DNA from: Bacteroidetes bacterium HGW-Bacteroidetes-12
GTDB lineage: Bacteria > Bacteroidota > Bacteroidia > Flavobacteriales_E > Vicingaceae
Assembly: GCA_002841035.1 (NCBI GenBank)
Contig: PHDR01000021.1
Coordinates: 1 to 15,541, forward strand
Length of the DNA: 15,541 bases
Direction of reading: 5' to 3'
In this document: positions 1 to 8,600 of the stretch, piece after piece
Numbering within the stretch: position 1 is the first letter of the stretch
Layout of the letters: the number at the start of each line of letters is the position of its first letter
Position numbers and translations under genes: made by a program
The notes under the pieces: model-generated
What the model saw: the letters and a program-made list of their open reading frames with translations, nothing else
Told to the model about the DNA's origin: nothing
Databases searched by the model: none

Positions 1-1
1 A

Positions 2-73
2 TTATTTAAAGAAAAACCTATTGATTTTGAAATTAAATTACTAAATTTGACAAATATTAAAGCAAGAAGTTAA
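2..73 (+). CDS. Probable C-terminal end of an upstream gene (partial)
   Basis: From the left edge, the frame starting at base 2 stays open for 23 codons and stops with TAA at 71-73. Its last residues read PIDFEIKLLNLTNIKARS. The codons are typical of the neighbouring genes (GAA, AAA, ATT), and one other frame closes within the first 10 bases. The piece is too short to assign a family. It could encode another molybdenum-cofactor function, as it lies on the same strand as moeA, but nothing in these residues shows that. The 142-nt gap before moeA argues against tight coupling. A 24-codon open frame can arise by chance in AT-rich DNA, so this is a modest call. Confidence 0.4.
   Translation, partial: LFKEKPIDFEIKLLNLTNIKARS
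21..49 (+). promoter_or_regulatory. Candidate Bacteroidota-type promoter for moeA
   Basis: TTG at 21-23 and TAAATTTG at 42-49 are separated by 18 nt. This fits the Flavobacterium-type pattern of TTG, 17-23 nt, then TAnnTTTG. Transcription would start near 55 and give moeA a leader of about 160 nt. The site overlaps the presumed end of the upstream gene. The motif is short and AT-rich, so a chance match is quite possible. Confidence 0.3.
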
Positions 74-215
74 ACAACAACCTTGTGAAACTTAACACAT
101 AAGTCATTAAAAAGAAGACCTTTTTTTAGAAAAAAAGAATTCATTAATTTAAAGTTAGTAACTTATAAAACAAATTCTAATTTTATAAAATTAAAAATAA
201 CTTCAAAAAAAACAC

Positions 216-1391
216 ATGATTACCGTTAAAGAAGCTCAACAAGAAATTATTAAACATACTTCATTTTCAAAAACTATTGAAATAAAATTAGCTGAAGCAT
301 TAAATGGCTATTTAGCTGAAAACATTTACTCCCCTTACCCTATTCCATTTTTCAATCAATCTGCTGTAGATGGCTATGCTTTTAATTTTAATGAATCCAT
401 TCCATTTTATACTATTGTAGAGGAAATTCCTGCTGGAGATACCAGAAGAATAACAATAAAAGAAGGCGAAGCTGCTCGAATTTTTACTGGTTCAAAAGTT
501 CCTGATGGCTGCGATACTGTTATTATGCAAGAATTTACCGATGTGAATGAAAAGCAACTCTATTTAAAAGACAATGGGTTAAAAAAAGGGGGTAATGTGA
601 GGACAAAAGGCTATCAAATTGAAAAGGGTGCATTGGCTCTAAAAAAAGGAACGAGAATAACTCCTGCTACTATTGGTTTTTTAGCTACTTTAGGGTTTAC
701 AACAATTAAAATCCATGCTTTTCCATCGGCACATATTTTAGTAACAGGTAGTGAGTTAGTAAAACCAGGCAATTCATTAAAAGAAGGTCAAATATTCGAA
801 TCAAATAGCTCTATGCTTGAAGCTGGGTTTAACCAATTAAAAATTCATCCAACTGTTGTAAGCATTAAAGACAATCTTGAGGGAACAACTTCATCTGTAA
901 GAGAAGCATTAAAGCAATCAGATGTGTTGGTTTTGTCTGGTGGTATTTCTGTAGGAGATTATGATTTTGTACATGAAGCTTTAATGAAAAATGGCGTTGA
1001 AGAGGTTTTTTATAAAGTAAATCAAAAGCCAGGGAAGCCACTTTTTTTTGGTAAAAAAGAACATAAAGTTGTGTTTGCTCTCCCTGGAAATCCTGCCGCT
1101 GCTTTAAATTGCTTTTATGAGTATGTTTATCCTTGCATTAGATACAAAATGGGAAATGAATCTCCTTTTTTACCCATCATGCATTTACCTGTTAGTGAAA
1201 TCATTTTAAAAAAAGAAAGTAGAGCTCATTTTTATAAAGCCGTTACAGACTTTAAAACTGTAACTCCTTTGGGCGGACAAAACTCTGATGCACTACAATC
1301 GTTTGTTTGGGCAAATTGTTTGTTGTTTTTACAAGAAGGTGTTGCTGAAATTAATACAGGTGATTTAGTGGAAGTTCATTTATTGCCTTAG
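216..1391 (+). CDS. moeA: Molybdopterin molybdenumtransferase MoeA
   Basis: This cytosolic enzyme inserts molybdate into adenylylated molybdopterin, the last step in making the molybdenum cofactor. The 391-residue length is normal for the family. The MoeA N-terminal domain is marked by PFFNQSAVDGYAF (residues 44-56), where the DGYA block holds a conserved Asp, and by RIFTGSKVPDGCDTVIMQE (88-106). The MoCF-binding domain follows, with ILVTGSE (174-180), EGQIFESNSSML (190-201), LSGGISVGDYDF (240-251) and FALPGNPAAAL (287-297). The C-terminal beta-barrel domain fills roughly residues 315-391. The ATG at 216 follows an A-rich stretch, and MITVKEAQQEI is a normal MoeA beginning. No other cofactor genes are visible, although any to the left would be outside the window. 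The gene converges on vanZ. Its presence implies that the organism makes at least one molybdoenzyme. Confidence 0.96.
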   Translation: MITVKEAQQEIIKHTSFSKTIEIKLAEALNGYLAENIYSPYPIPFFNQSAVDGYAFNFNESIPFYTIVEEIPAGDTRRITIKEGEAARIFTGSKVPDGCDTVIMQEFTDVNEKQLYLKDNGLKKGGNVRTKGYQIEKGALALKKGTRITPATIGFLATLGFTTIKIHAFPSAHILVTGSELVKPGNSLKEGQIFESNSSMLEAGFNQLKIHPTVVSIKDNLEGTTSSVREALKQSDVLVLSGGISVGDYDFVHEALMKNGVEEVFYKVNQKPGKPLFFGKKEHKVVFALPGNPAAALNCFYEYVYPCIRYKMGNESPFLPIMHLPVSEIILKKESRAHFYKAVTDFKTVTPLGGQNSDALQSFVWANCLLFLQEGVAEINTGDLVEVHLLP

Positions 1392-1404
1392 AAGATAATT
1401 TTAG

Positions 1405-1463
1405 GAAATTATACTTTAAGGAAATACCTTAGCGGCATTAAGAAGTTAAAATGGTATAATTTC
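1405..1463. terminator. Inverted repeat between convergent moeA and vanZ
   Basis: GAAATTATAC (1405-1414) and GTATAATTTC (1454-1463) form a perfect 10-bp inverted repeat. A smaller hairpin sits inside the 39-nt loop: TAAGG (1417-1421) and CCTTA (1427-1431). The structure fills the 71-nt gap between the two stop codons and touches the last base of vanZ. It has no clear GC-rich stem with a T-tract, so it may act as a weak bidirectional terminator. Confidence 0.4.
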
Positions 1464-1840
1464 TATACATTGAGCTTCTTGCTGATAAAATAAAACCCAA
1501 AAACACCAATAACTGCTCCTATGGAATTGGCAATAAAATCAAGCCAATCGCCATATCGATTGATGAAAACATATTGTTGCAAAAGTTCAATCAATCCTCC
1601 TGCAAGCACACTAAAGAGAACACTACTAAAATATTGCAAATTCTTGCTCAACAAAAAAGATTTTGATTGCTTCGAAAAACCCATTATACTCAGAAAACTA
1701 AGTATTGCATAGATTACCAAATGCACTAATTTATCAAACTCATCAAAAGGAGCTTTTGGCAAGTTTTTACCTGGATATCCACTAAGAACAAGAACAATGA
1801 TTAACCAAATTAGTGCTGGTATGAAGGGTCTTATTCGCAT
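1463..1840 (-). CDS. VanZ-like small integral membrane protein
   Basis: From the ATG at 1840 this is a 125-residue membrane protein of the VanZ-like family, whose biochemical role is poorly defined. Hydrophobic segments lie at about residues 6-20, 39-54, 70-85 and 103-119. Family-type blocks are DKLVH (36-40), GGLIELLQ (81-88) and RYGDWLDFIANSIGAVIG (95-112). An upstream in-frame ATG at 1882 would add 14 residues (MFLLSWLFFYIQTS), but that ATG and the codons after it lie inside the hairpin terminator at 1855-1898. The first native-looking VanZ segment also begins with MRIRPFIPALIW at the 1840 start, so I prefer it. A small VanZ gene downstream of gcvH is a familiar arrangement in Flavobacteriia. 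With a terminator just upstream, expression would depend on readthrough or on a promoter I cannot identify. Confidence 0.85.
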   Translation of the reverse strand: MRIRPFIPALIWLIIVLVLSGYPGKNLPKAPFDEFDKLVHLVIYAILSFLSIMGFSKQSKSFLLSKNLQYFSSVLFSVLAGGLIELLQQYVFINRYGDWLDFIANSIGAVIGVFGFYFISKKLNV

Positions 1841-1854
1841 ACTTGTTTGTATAT

Positions 1855-1898
1855 AAAAAAACAACCAAGAAAGCAAAAACATGCTCTTGGTTGTTTTT
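1855..1898 (-). terminator. Hairpin terminator after gcvH
   Basis: AAAAACAACCAAGA (1857-1870) and TCTTGGTTGTTTTT (1885-1898) are a perfect 14-bp inverted repeat. A further GCA/TGC pairing lies in the loop. On the minus strand the stem is followed by a run of Ts ending near 1855, the normal look of a Rho-independent terminator. It begins 18 nt after the gcvH stop and so probably ends the maeB-ruvA-sprA-gcvH transcript. The arms are A/T-flanked on both sides, so some bidirectional activity is possible. Confidence 0.8.
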
Positions 1899-1916
1899 AA
1901 GAAATGAAATTAAAAA

Positions 1917-2294
1917 TTATCCTATTATTGCTTTGTAATCATCTGCAGAAAGTAAATCATTTACTTCCACAACATTAGACAATTCAACTTTAATCATCCA
2001 GCCAGAGCCATAAGGATCTTGATTTATTGACTCTGGAGCAGATTCTAAGTTTCCGTTTACTTCTATTACTTTACCCGAAACAGGCATAAATAAATCAGAA
2101 ACTGTTTTTACAGCTTCTACTGTTCCAAAAATAGTTTCACGATCTAAGTCTTCTCCTTCTGTTTCAATTTCCACATAAACAATATCACCTAATTCGCCTT
2201 GAGCAAAATGAGTGATTCCAATTGTTGCGATGTTTCCATCTATTTTACACCATTCATGGTCTTTAGTGTACTGTAGGTTTGCTGGTACGTTCAT
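1917..2294 (-). CDS. gcvH: Glycine cleavage system H protein
   Basis: This lipoyl carrier shuttles the aminomethyl group between the P, T and L proteins of the glycine cleavage complex in the cytosol. The 125-residue length is normal. The lipoylation site is Lys63 in GTVEAVKTVSDL (57-68), and the family blocks YTKDHEW (9-15), GITHFAQGELGDIVYVE (26-42) and PVSGKVIEVN (71-80) are all present. The ATG at 2294 follows AAGAAAAAG. No gcvT or gcvP is visible; Bacteroidota often keep gcvH apart from them, next to sprA. The gene lies 350 nt after sprA on the same strand and is followed by the hairpin terminator. It could be read from sprA or from a promoter in that spacer, where I find no good TAnnTTTG match. 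Confidence 0.97.
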   Translation of the reverse strand: MNVPANLQYTKDHEWCKIDGNIATIGITHFAQGELGDIVYVEIETEGEDLDRETIFGTVEAVKTVSDLFMPVSGKVIEVNGNLESAPESINQDPYGSGWMIKVELSNVVEVNDLLSADDYKAIIG

Positions 2295-2363
2295 CTTTTT
2301 CTTATATTAAAAATTATTGTAAATTGATAGTTCAAATTTTCGGCTAATTTATGATTTTTTTTT

Positions 2364-2395
2364 AAGTTTGTTAAGTTGAAAGTTTATAAAGTCCC
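2364..2395 (-). repeat. AAACTT-type tract (module 3) upstream of gcvH
   Basis: On the minus strand this reads GGGACTTTATAAACTTTC followed by AACTTAACAAACTT. Bases 2374-2394 match 13598-13618, upstream of mutA, at 20 of 21 positions in the same orientation relative to transcription. It is the last module of the shared spacer repeat and lies 69 nt before the gcvH start. Confidence 0.6.
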
Positions 2396-2435
2396 GAAAA
2401 ATGTTTTTTTTAAAACCAAATTTTTCGAGGATACT

Positions 2436-2470
2436 CGTAAAAATAAATCCGCCTAAGGATTGATTTTACG
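2436..2470. repeat. Imperfect hairpin in the sprA-gcvH spacer
   Basis: CGTAAAAATAAATCC (2436-2450) faces GGATTGATTTTACG (2457-2470) across the 6-nt loop GCCTAA. The arms pair with one bulged base and one mismatch. No T-tract follows on either strand, so it may be a transcript structure or a palindromic repeat rather than a terminator. Confidence 0.5.
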
Positions 2471-2568
2471 GTATTTGTAAAGTTGGAAGTAATTCTCCCA
2501 TTCACATATCCTCACATTCTCACACCTATCTATACATCCACACATCAATTTGTTTCCCGCAGAACTTG

Positions 2569-2584
2569 CCCCGACTTTTCGGGG
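2569..2584. repeat. GC-rich hairpin CCCCGA-CTTT-TCGGGG
   Basis: A perfect 6-bp GC-rich stem with a 4-nt loop stands out in very AT-rich DNA. It is flanked by CCCGCAGA on one side and ACACGGATTATCGCAGATTTT (2587-2607) on the other, so it sits inside a larger repeat fragment. There is no T-tract on either side. It lies about 60 nt after the sprA stop and could slow polymerase or protect the 3' end of the sprA message. Confidence 0.5.
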
Positions 2585-2610
2585 GTACACGGATTATCGC
2601 AGATTTTCAT

Positions 2611-2641
2611 ACTCACATCCACACATTTACACATTTACACA
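2611..2641 (-). repeat. TGTGTAAATGTGT repeat (module 1) just after the sprA stop
   Basis: On the minus strand TGTGTAAATGTGT occurs twice, overlapping, at 2629-2641 and 2621-2633 with an 8-nt step. It continues as GGATGTGAGT. It begins 3 nt after the sprA stop codon. The same exact 13-mer follows maeB and ftsB. Confidence 0.65.
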
Positions 2642-2644
2642 ATT

Positions 2645-5600
2645 CTACTGAGATAAAGTAAATCGAAGGCTTATACCTGCATTCATGTTAGATGTAGGAA
2701 ATGTTGTTGAAATAAAAGGGGTTGTTGAAATATAGTCATAAAAAAATCTAACATTTAGCATTTGGCTTACTCGATAATCGGCTGTAAATCTGACACTCCA
2801 TACTTTTTGTCCGCTTGTTAGTTGATTTACCTCCTCTACTATTCTTCTAATTATAGTTAAATTGTTTCTTCTCGAAATATCTATCCGAACATCAACATCA
2901 CTTTTAATAACTTGTTTTATTAGAGGGAAGCGTACTTGTTTAAATTTATAACCTGTTCCAACTGTCCATTCGCTGCCCTGAATATCTGTTATTTGATTAT
3001 TAGAAATACTTAATGAAGAGTTTCTATCTCTAGCATATTCAATTCGGATAAGCATATTGTTTTCAAGTGTCATGTCTGCTCCTAAAAGTGGACTGAATTG
3101 TTCTGAAATAGATACTGTTGCTATCTGTAAATTTGAAATAAAGTTTCCGTTAATATCCCTTTCACTGCCACCTTCAACATAATTTAAATTAGATGTGAAT
3201 GAACTCACATTAAAAGTTGAACGATAGGAATGATTTAATGTAAATTGTTTAAATGCTCTATTAATTAAAGGTAGTTTATTTAGTCCATCAAAAGTTATTC
3301 TCCAATTTGGTAAAGGGATGTATTTCTCAAACGAATTTAAGGTTACATCTTCACCACTTTTTCCTGAATATGCAGCTAAAAATGTTGGTATTAAAACATC
3401 TTGTGAAGTGGCGTTATATCCATCAGCAAAGACATTGTTTGTTGGGTTTGAATTAGGATTTTTTTCTCCTAATCGTTGAGAAACAGCAGCTCTTTCTCTT
3501 AAAAAATTATCAAACACAGAAGAAGACCTATCTTCATTACCATTACTAGCAAAAGCGGTGCGAATAGAAATGAAAGACATACTAAAATTACCTGTTTCAA
3601 CAGGTTGCACAAAAAAGAAGTCGTCTTTTCTAACTCCGCGTAATGAATCTGTATTAATGTTATCAATAAAGAAAAATTGTTGCGATAAATTAGTTGAATA
3701 ATTTCTTGTCGCATTTAATTGTATTCGCAGCGAATTAATTGGTCGTAGGGTCGCTCTTAAGTTATAGTTTTCAGCATAAGTTGTATTATAGTTGTACATC
3801 AACGCATTGGGTTGCAACCAATTTCTTTCTGCGGCACGAACAGCAAAATCATCTTCTTGAACGCCAGAAACAAAATTAAAACCTGGTGCATTAAAACCTG
3901 GATTATATCCTAAAATTTCGGTTTCTTGATTATAACCTGGTAACATCGTGCCTCGTGTTCGAGTATAGGTTCCTGAAATATTTTTTGGACTCATAATAGT
4001 TATCCATAAAGGATCTAATGGGTATAATTTATCTTTTTCCCTCCACAATTCAACTTTGGTGGTATCAGAATCTTTAAACTTTTTAGTATCAAATTTTTTC
4101 ACGGTAGCAGGAGGTAAACCTGGCTTCCAACCTTTGGCTTTGGCATTTTCGGCATCTGTTTTATTTGGATTGGGCTTTTGATTTCGTTGGGTTCGCTTTC
4201 GAGCTCTATCTCGTTGACGTTTTTCTACTTCTTTTAAAAATTTAATATCATTATAAAGCCGTGTCATATTCATTTGAGTGTTCAAGGTAATGGTATTGGA
4301 ATTTTGAATGGTGTTTCCCAACGAATCGGCTCCAATTGGTGCTCGTTGCCAATCATAATCACCTCCATAACGAGCCGTTAAAGTAGCAAAACCAAGAAAA
4401 GGTAATTTATCTATAGGCACAGCATAGTTCAAATTGAAGTTATGATGATAATGTACATTAGTTCCAAATTCGCCTATGCTATTCCACACTTCTTTTTTCC
4501 AAGCATCATACTCTTCTGGATATTCTTTATCAACTCTTCCACCTGTTGGTCTTTCCACTCCAAATTCATCTACAAAAAACAGCGGTTCGTTAATAACAGC
4601 ATTATTAGTAGCACTAAAATCAAAAGTTAAGGCTTTGGTAATGTCTTGGCGGTAGCCATAAATTCTATTCCAATTAAAATGCTTTTGATAGAAGGTTGGT
4701 AATTCAAAATCAAATCCTGTATTATTCCTTGCTCTTCGTTGAGTATATTGTCTATCAATATCTGTTTGAAACGATAATTGTTTAGGTGCTAAAAAGAAAT
4801 TGAAATCTTTTATAAATTTTGTATTTTTTCCTTCTGCAAATTTTGCTTCGCTAAATGGAGTGTAATTTTTCGGATTACTATTAAATGCATAAGCTATGCC
4901 ACCTCTATAATTTTTTCTGGTATCGAATTCAGTATCTATATCTCTAAATTTATACTCAGAATAACCATAATTGAAGGATAGATTTGAGATGTCATAAAAA
5001 TTGCTTTTTTCTTTTCCTTTTGCTGGTAGTTTCCTTACGTTGGTAAAATTTATACTTTTTCTATTCGTAACTGTTTGCACTCGCTTACCGATAGAATCTC
5101 GTTCTTGTGTCGAAAATAAATCACTACTTAGCTGGTCTTTTAATTCCAAATCAGGGTCTAATGGATTGTATTTTGGAGTAATTACTTCTTGAGAGGTATT
5201 GTAATAAACAGGTAAACTAATGCCTATTTTTTCTGGGATAAATTTCCCCATTTCTACATTAGTTGATACATCGTACGATTTTATTGTTTCTTGCTGACGC
5301 TCATTTAATTTTTGGTCAACACTTCCAAAGCCAGGTGTGCTATATGCTCCTGCTAATGTCATTGTTCCTAAATCGGCTAATTGGGCTGTAAGCCTTCCTC
5401 TTGTTGCCCAGCCACCTTCATTATCAAAATCGGTCATTCGCAATTCATTCACCCATATTTCCGCACATTTAGCCAATCCATCATCGTCTAATGAAATTGT
5501 ATTCTGTTTGCTATTTCTAATACCTATCATAAACACTTTAACATTTGCAAGATTTGGATTTCCCTTAATTCGCATGGTTCGAGTTCCATCTTTTTCTTCA

Positions 5601-8600
5601 AAAGGTTTTATTATTAACACATTTGAATTTGGGTCATTAAGTAGGCTATTTCTTTTCATTTTCATATCGGTTAGTAATGAAAATCTCAAATCAATGTCAT
5701 TTTGTTCTGGCCAAACAATTTTTCTGTCTCCACTATTGCTATTGTTTTCTGTATTATACCGACCTGAGGGGGTAACTCTTAATGGCACTTCATATTCATA
5801 ATAGTTATCGTCAAAATCGGTTCCCATTCTAATAAAAACAGATAAATCTCCATCATTTAGCGGAATGGTGGGAGTAACCTCATGAGCATGGATAAACATT
5901 TTTAAATGTTTATACCTTCTTAAATCTTGATTCATCACCTTAAATGCAGCACGAGCATCTCCATCTTTAAGATTGCAAACATTCAACGAAAGCGATTGTT
6001 CGTTGAGCTGCCTAAGTGCGGCTCCTGTTGATGGATTTGGATTTAACTCTCTATCAATTCCTGGAGGAATAATATAGTTTACTGGTGGTTTTTCGCTATT
6101 TTCCTCCACATTTACCGCCCCCACAACAAAAGTTGTTTCATCATCATCATTTCCAATGAAATCTCCTGGGCTAAGCAAACTATTGTTATATTTTCTCCAC
6201 TCTCCACGAACTAAATCCAATCGAGCAAAACGTAAAATTATTTTTTCACTAAATCCTTTCATTACCATACGCATAAAACGGATGGATTTGAAATCTTGAA
6301 TTTCTCCAATTACTTGTTGTGGCTCTCTAATGGGAATTTTAAATTGATACCACCTAACCATTCTGTTTCTTCCGTCTCTGGTTCTTACATTTGCTTCAAG
6401 CACATCGGTAATAAAATTGTTTCCAACATTGGTTGGGCTTACATCATTTGGGTTTAAATTAATTACATATTGAAAATAGTTTTCTCTAAAATCGAGGTTA
6501 TTGTTTTGATTCAAATCTTCAATATCTGGTCTAGTGGTTGCTGATGTTGAAAAGTCTTCCCCAAAATTATTTGAAGTGGGAGAGTTTCCTTCCATTCCGT
6601 TAAATTGTTTGTATCGATTCAAAATATTAACCGTATCTGCGTCATAATCGGAACCTCTATAATGATGATAATTATCTCCAGAAGGATCAGGTCCCCAAGT
6701 GTTACCAAAAAACACTAACTCATCAGCATCATTTAATCCATCCAAACCTATATCCTGAAAAGGCCGGGTACTTTCTACGTTATCAAACGCATTTACAAGT
6801 ACCTGCACTGTTGGCACCCTTCCCCAAATGGTTGTGTCAACTAAATTAATGTTTGCTCCTGTTATATAATCAATAGGTGATGTGGGCAGTCCATTTTCAA
6901 AAGATTTTCTGGAATCTTTTAAAATATCTTCGGAAATATTTCCTAAATTGAAAAACAATTGACCTCCAGAATGAGTTGGATTTCCGTCCTCATCGTGAAA
7001 TGGATCCATTACCCAAAATTGAATAAATTCAATATTAGAAGATTCAAAATCGGTTGTTTGTACTTCTCGCATAATTCCTCCCCAACTTTGAGATGGGTTT
7101 GGCAAGATGTTGTTTGTTGCTGCTGGATTAAAATTATATTGCCCTCTTTCTTCTGGATAATAAGCCACATCTAAAATAGGTAGGTTGGTGATAATTCCAT
7201 TATCAGGGCTTTTAAACGGAAAAACCTCTGTTTCAAGAATCTCTCTCATGTAATGATTGGATTGCATGGTTGGATTGTTTCTAATGTGATTGGGTGTTCT
7301 GGAATCATTTCTCCAAAACAAAGGATCTATAACATACCAAGCTGTTTTAGCTGCATTAAATCTAAAATCTAATTGATTAGAAAGTGGTAAAACGCCTTCT
7401 GGAAACAATGTTGGTTGTCCTTGAGGTGTGCTTGCTAATTTCCATAATTGAAACGATTTCATATCAATTCTGGATTGACTTCCCTCAAAATCATCTAAAT
7501 AAGCTGTTCCATCTTTGCCAATTGCACCAGGATTTCCAGGTATAATGTGTGCAAATTCTCCTTCAAAAGTTATGGAAGATTTGGCTTTTGTGCTGTATAG
7601 GGGCAGCTTATCTAATGCTCTAGTAATAAATGGAGTTTCTTTGGTGTAGGTTGCATCTAATCCCCAAATGGTGTTATTGATTGGTTCGTCTCCTATATTT
7701 ACTTTTCGGGTAAGTGGTCTTTCTGACAAACGCATGATTGTTCCACCCAAATTCAAATCATCATTAAATTTATAATCGAAACGAGAACCCATCAATGTTT
7801 TAGTTTGGATATTAAATAAAGATTGACTTTCTAGCGAAATTCGGATGGGAGTTCCTGATGTTAAAATTCCTTCATTAATAATTTTAACCCTTCCTAAATT
7901 GTAATCAACTGTATAATCCACGTTTTCGGTAAGTGTTGCCCCTCCAGCAGTAACAACCACAGAGCCTTGCGGAACATTCATTGCATTTAAAGAAATATCC
8001 GAACTTGTTGATGAAGAATATTGTCCTTTTATTCGATATCTATTTTTTACAGCATCTTGTTTTGCAAGTTGTTGTGTGGTAACATAAAGTGTATCAAAAG
8101 CAAACTTATTGGCAAGTTGAACATTACTAAACTTACTTCTCAGGTGAGAACCAAAAGGTTCTAAAACAGGAAAAAATACTCGCCCTGTTCGGGAATCTAT
8201 GGTAACCCCCTCAATGAAATCAAAAACTCCATCTGGTGATGCTTGATTTAAGTTATTTAATCTATCTAAATTCATCACTTGCACTAAAGGGATGCCATTT
8301 GGTTCTCCTTCGGGCAGAAAAGGAATTTCTACTCCTGTTGCTGGATTTAAGTAAAAGAGATTAAAAAAGAAATCTTCTCGGGCAACATTAAAAGCTCCTA
8401 ATGAATATACGTTTTTCATCATCAAATCCCATGTTGGAAGTTGTGTATTAATGGTTGTTCCCCTTAATAATTTAACGAACAATGCATTCTGACCAGGTAT
8501 TCCATCTGTAGAAAATTCACCCACTTGATATACTTGTCCATTAAGTGTATATTGAAATGATACGGCTAAAATATCATCGGCATTCATAGCTGAATTGAGG

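Larger units (their letters stand above)
2295..2644. other. Non-coding spacer between sprA and gcvH built from repeats and palindromes
   Basis: These 350 bases have no credible gene on either strand. Read in the direction of transcription (right to left) they hold: ACACA-type repeat units just after the sprA stop (2611-2641), a fragment of the CGCAGATTTT repeat family (2587-2608), a GC-rich hairpin (2569-2584), more ACATCC-type units (2497-2550), an imperfect hairpin (2436-2470), a 4-bp stem CGAG-GATA-CTCG (2426-2437), an inverted pair CGAAAAAT / ATTTTTCG (2395-2402 and 2420-2427), and an AAACTT-type tract (2364-2395). The remainder, up to the gcvH start, is plain AT-rich leader. Confidence 0.8.

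Noticed and set aside
109..125. AAAAAG / CTTTTT hairpin that might terminate the upstream partial gene
   Set aside because: The 6-bp stem has one GC pair in a very AT-rich stretch and is expected by chance.
2497..2641. Possible CRISPR or direct-repeat array in the ACACAT units
   Set aside because: The units are short, overlapping and irregular, with no constant spacers and no cas genes.
5337..5801. A 154-codon open frame on the plus strand inside sprA
   Set aside because: It is antisense to a well-conserved part of sprA, has no domain pattern, and is explained by the codon bias of the opposite strand. The same holds for the shorter open frames inside sprA, ruvA and maeB.
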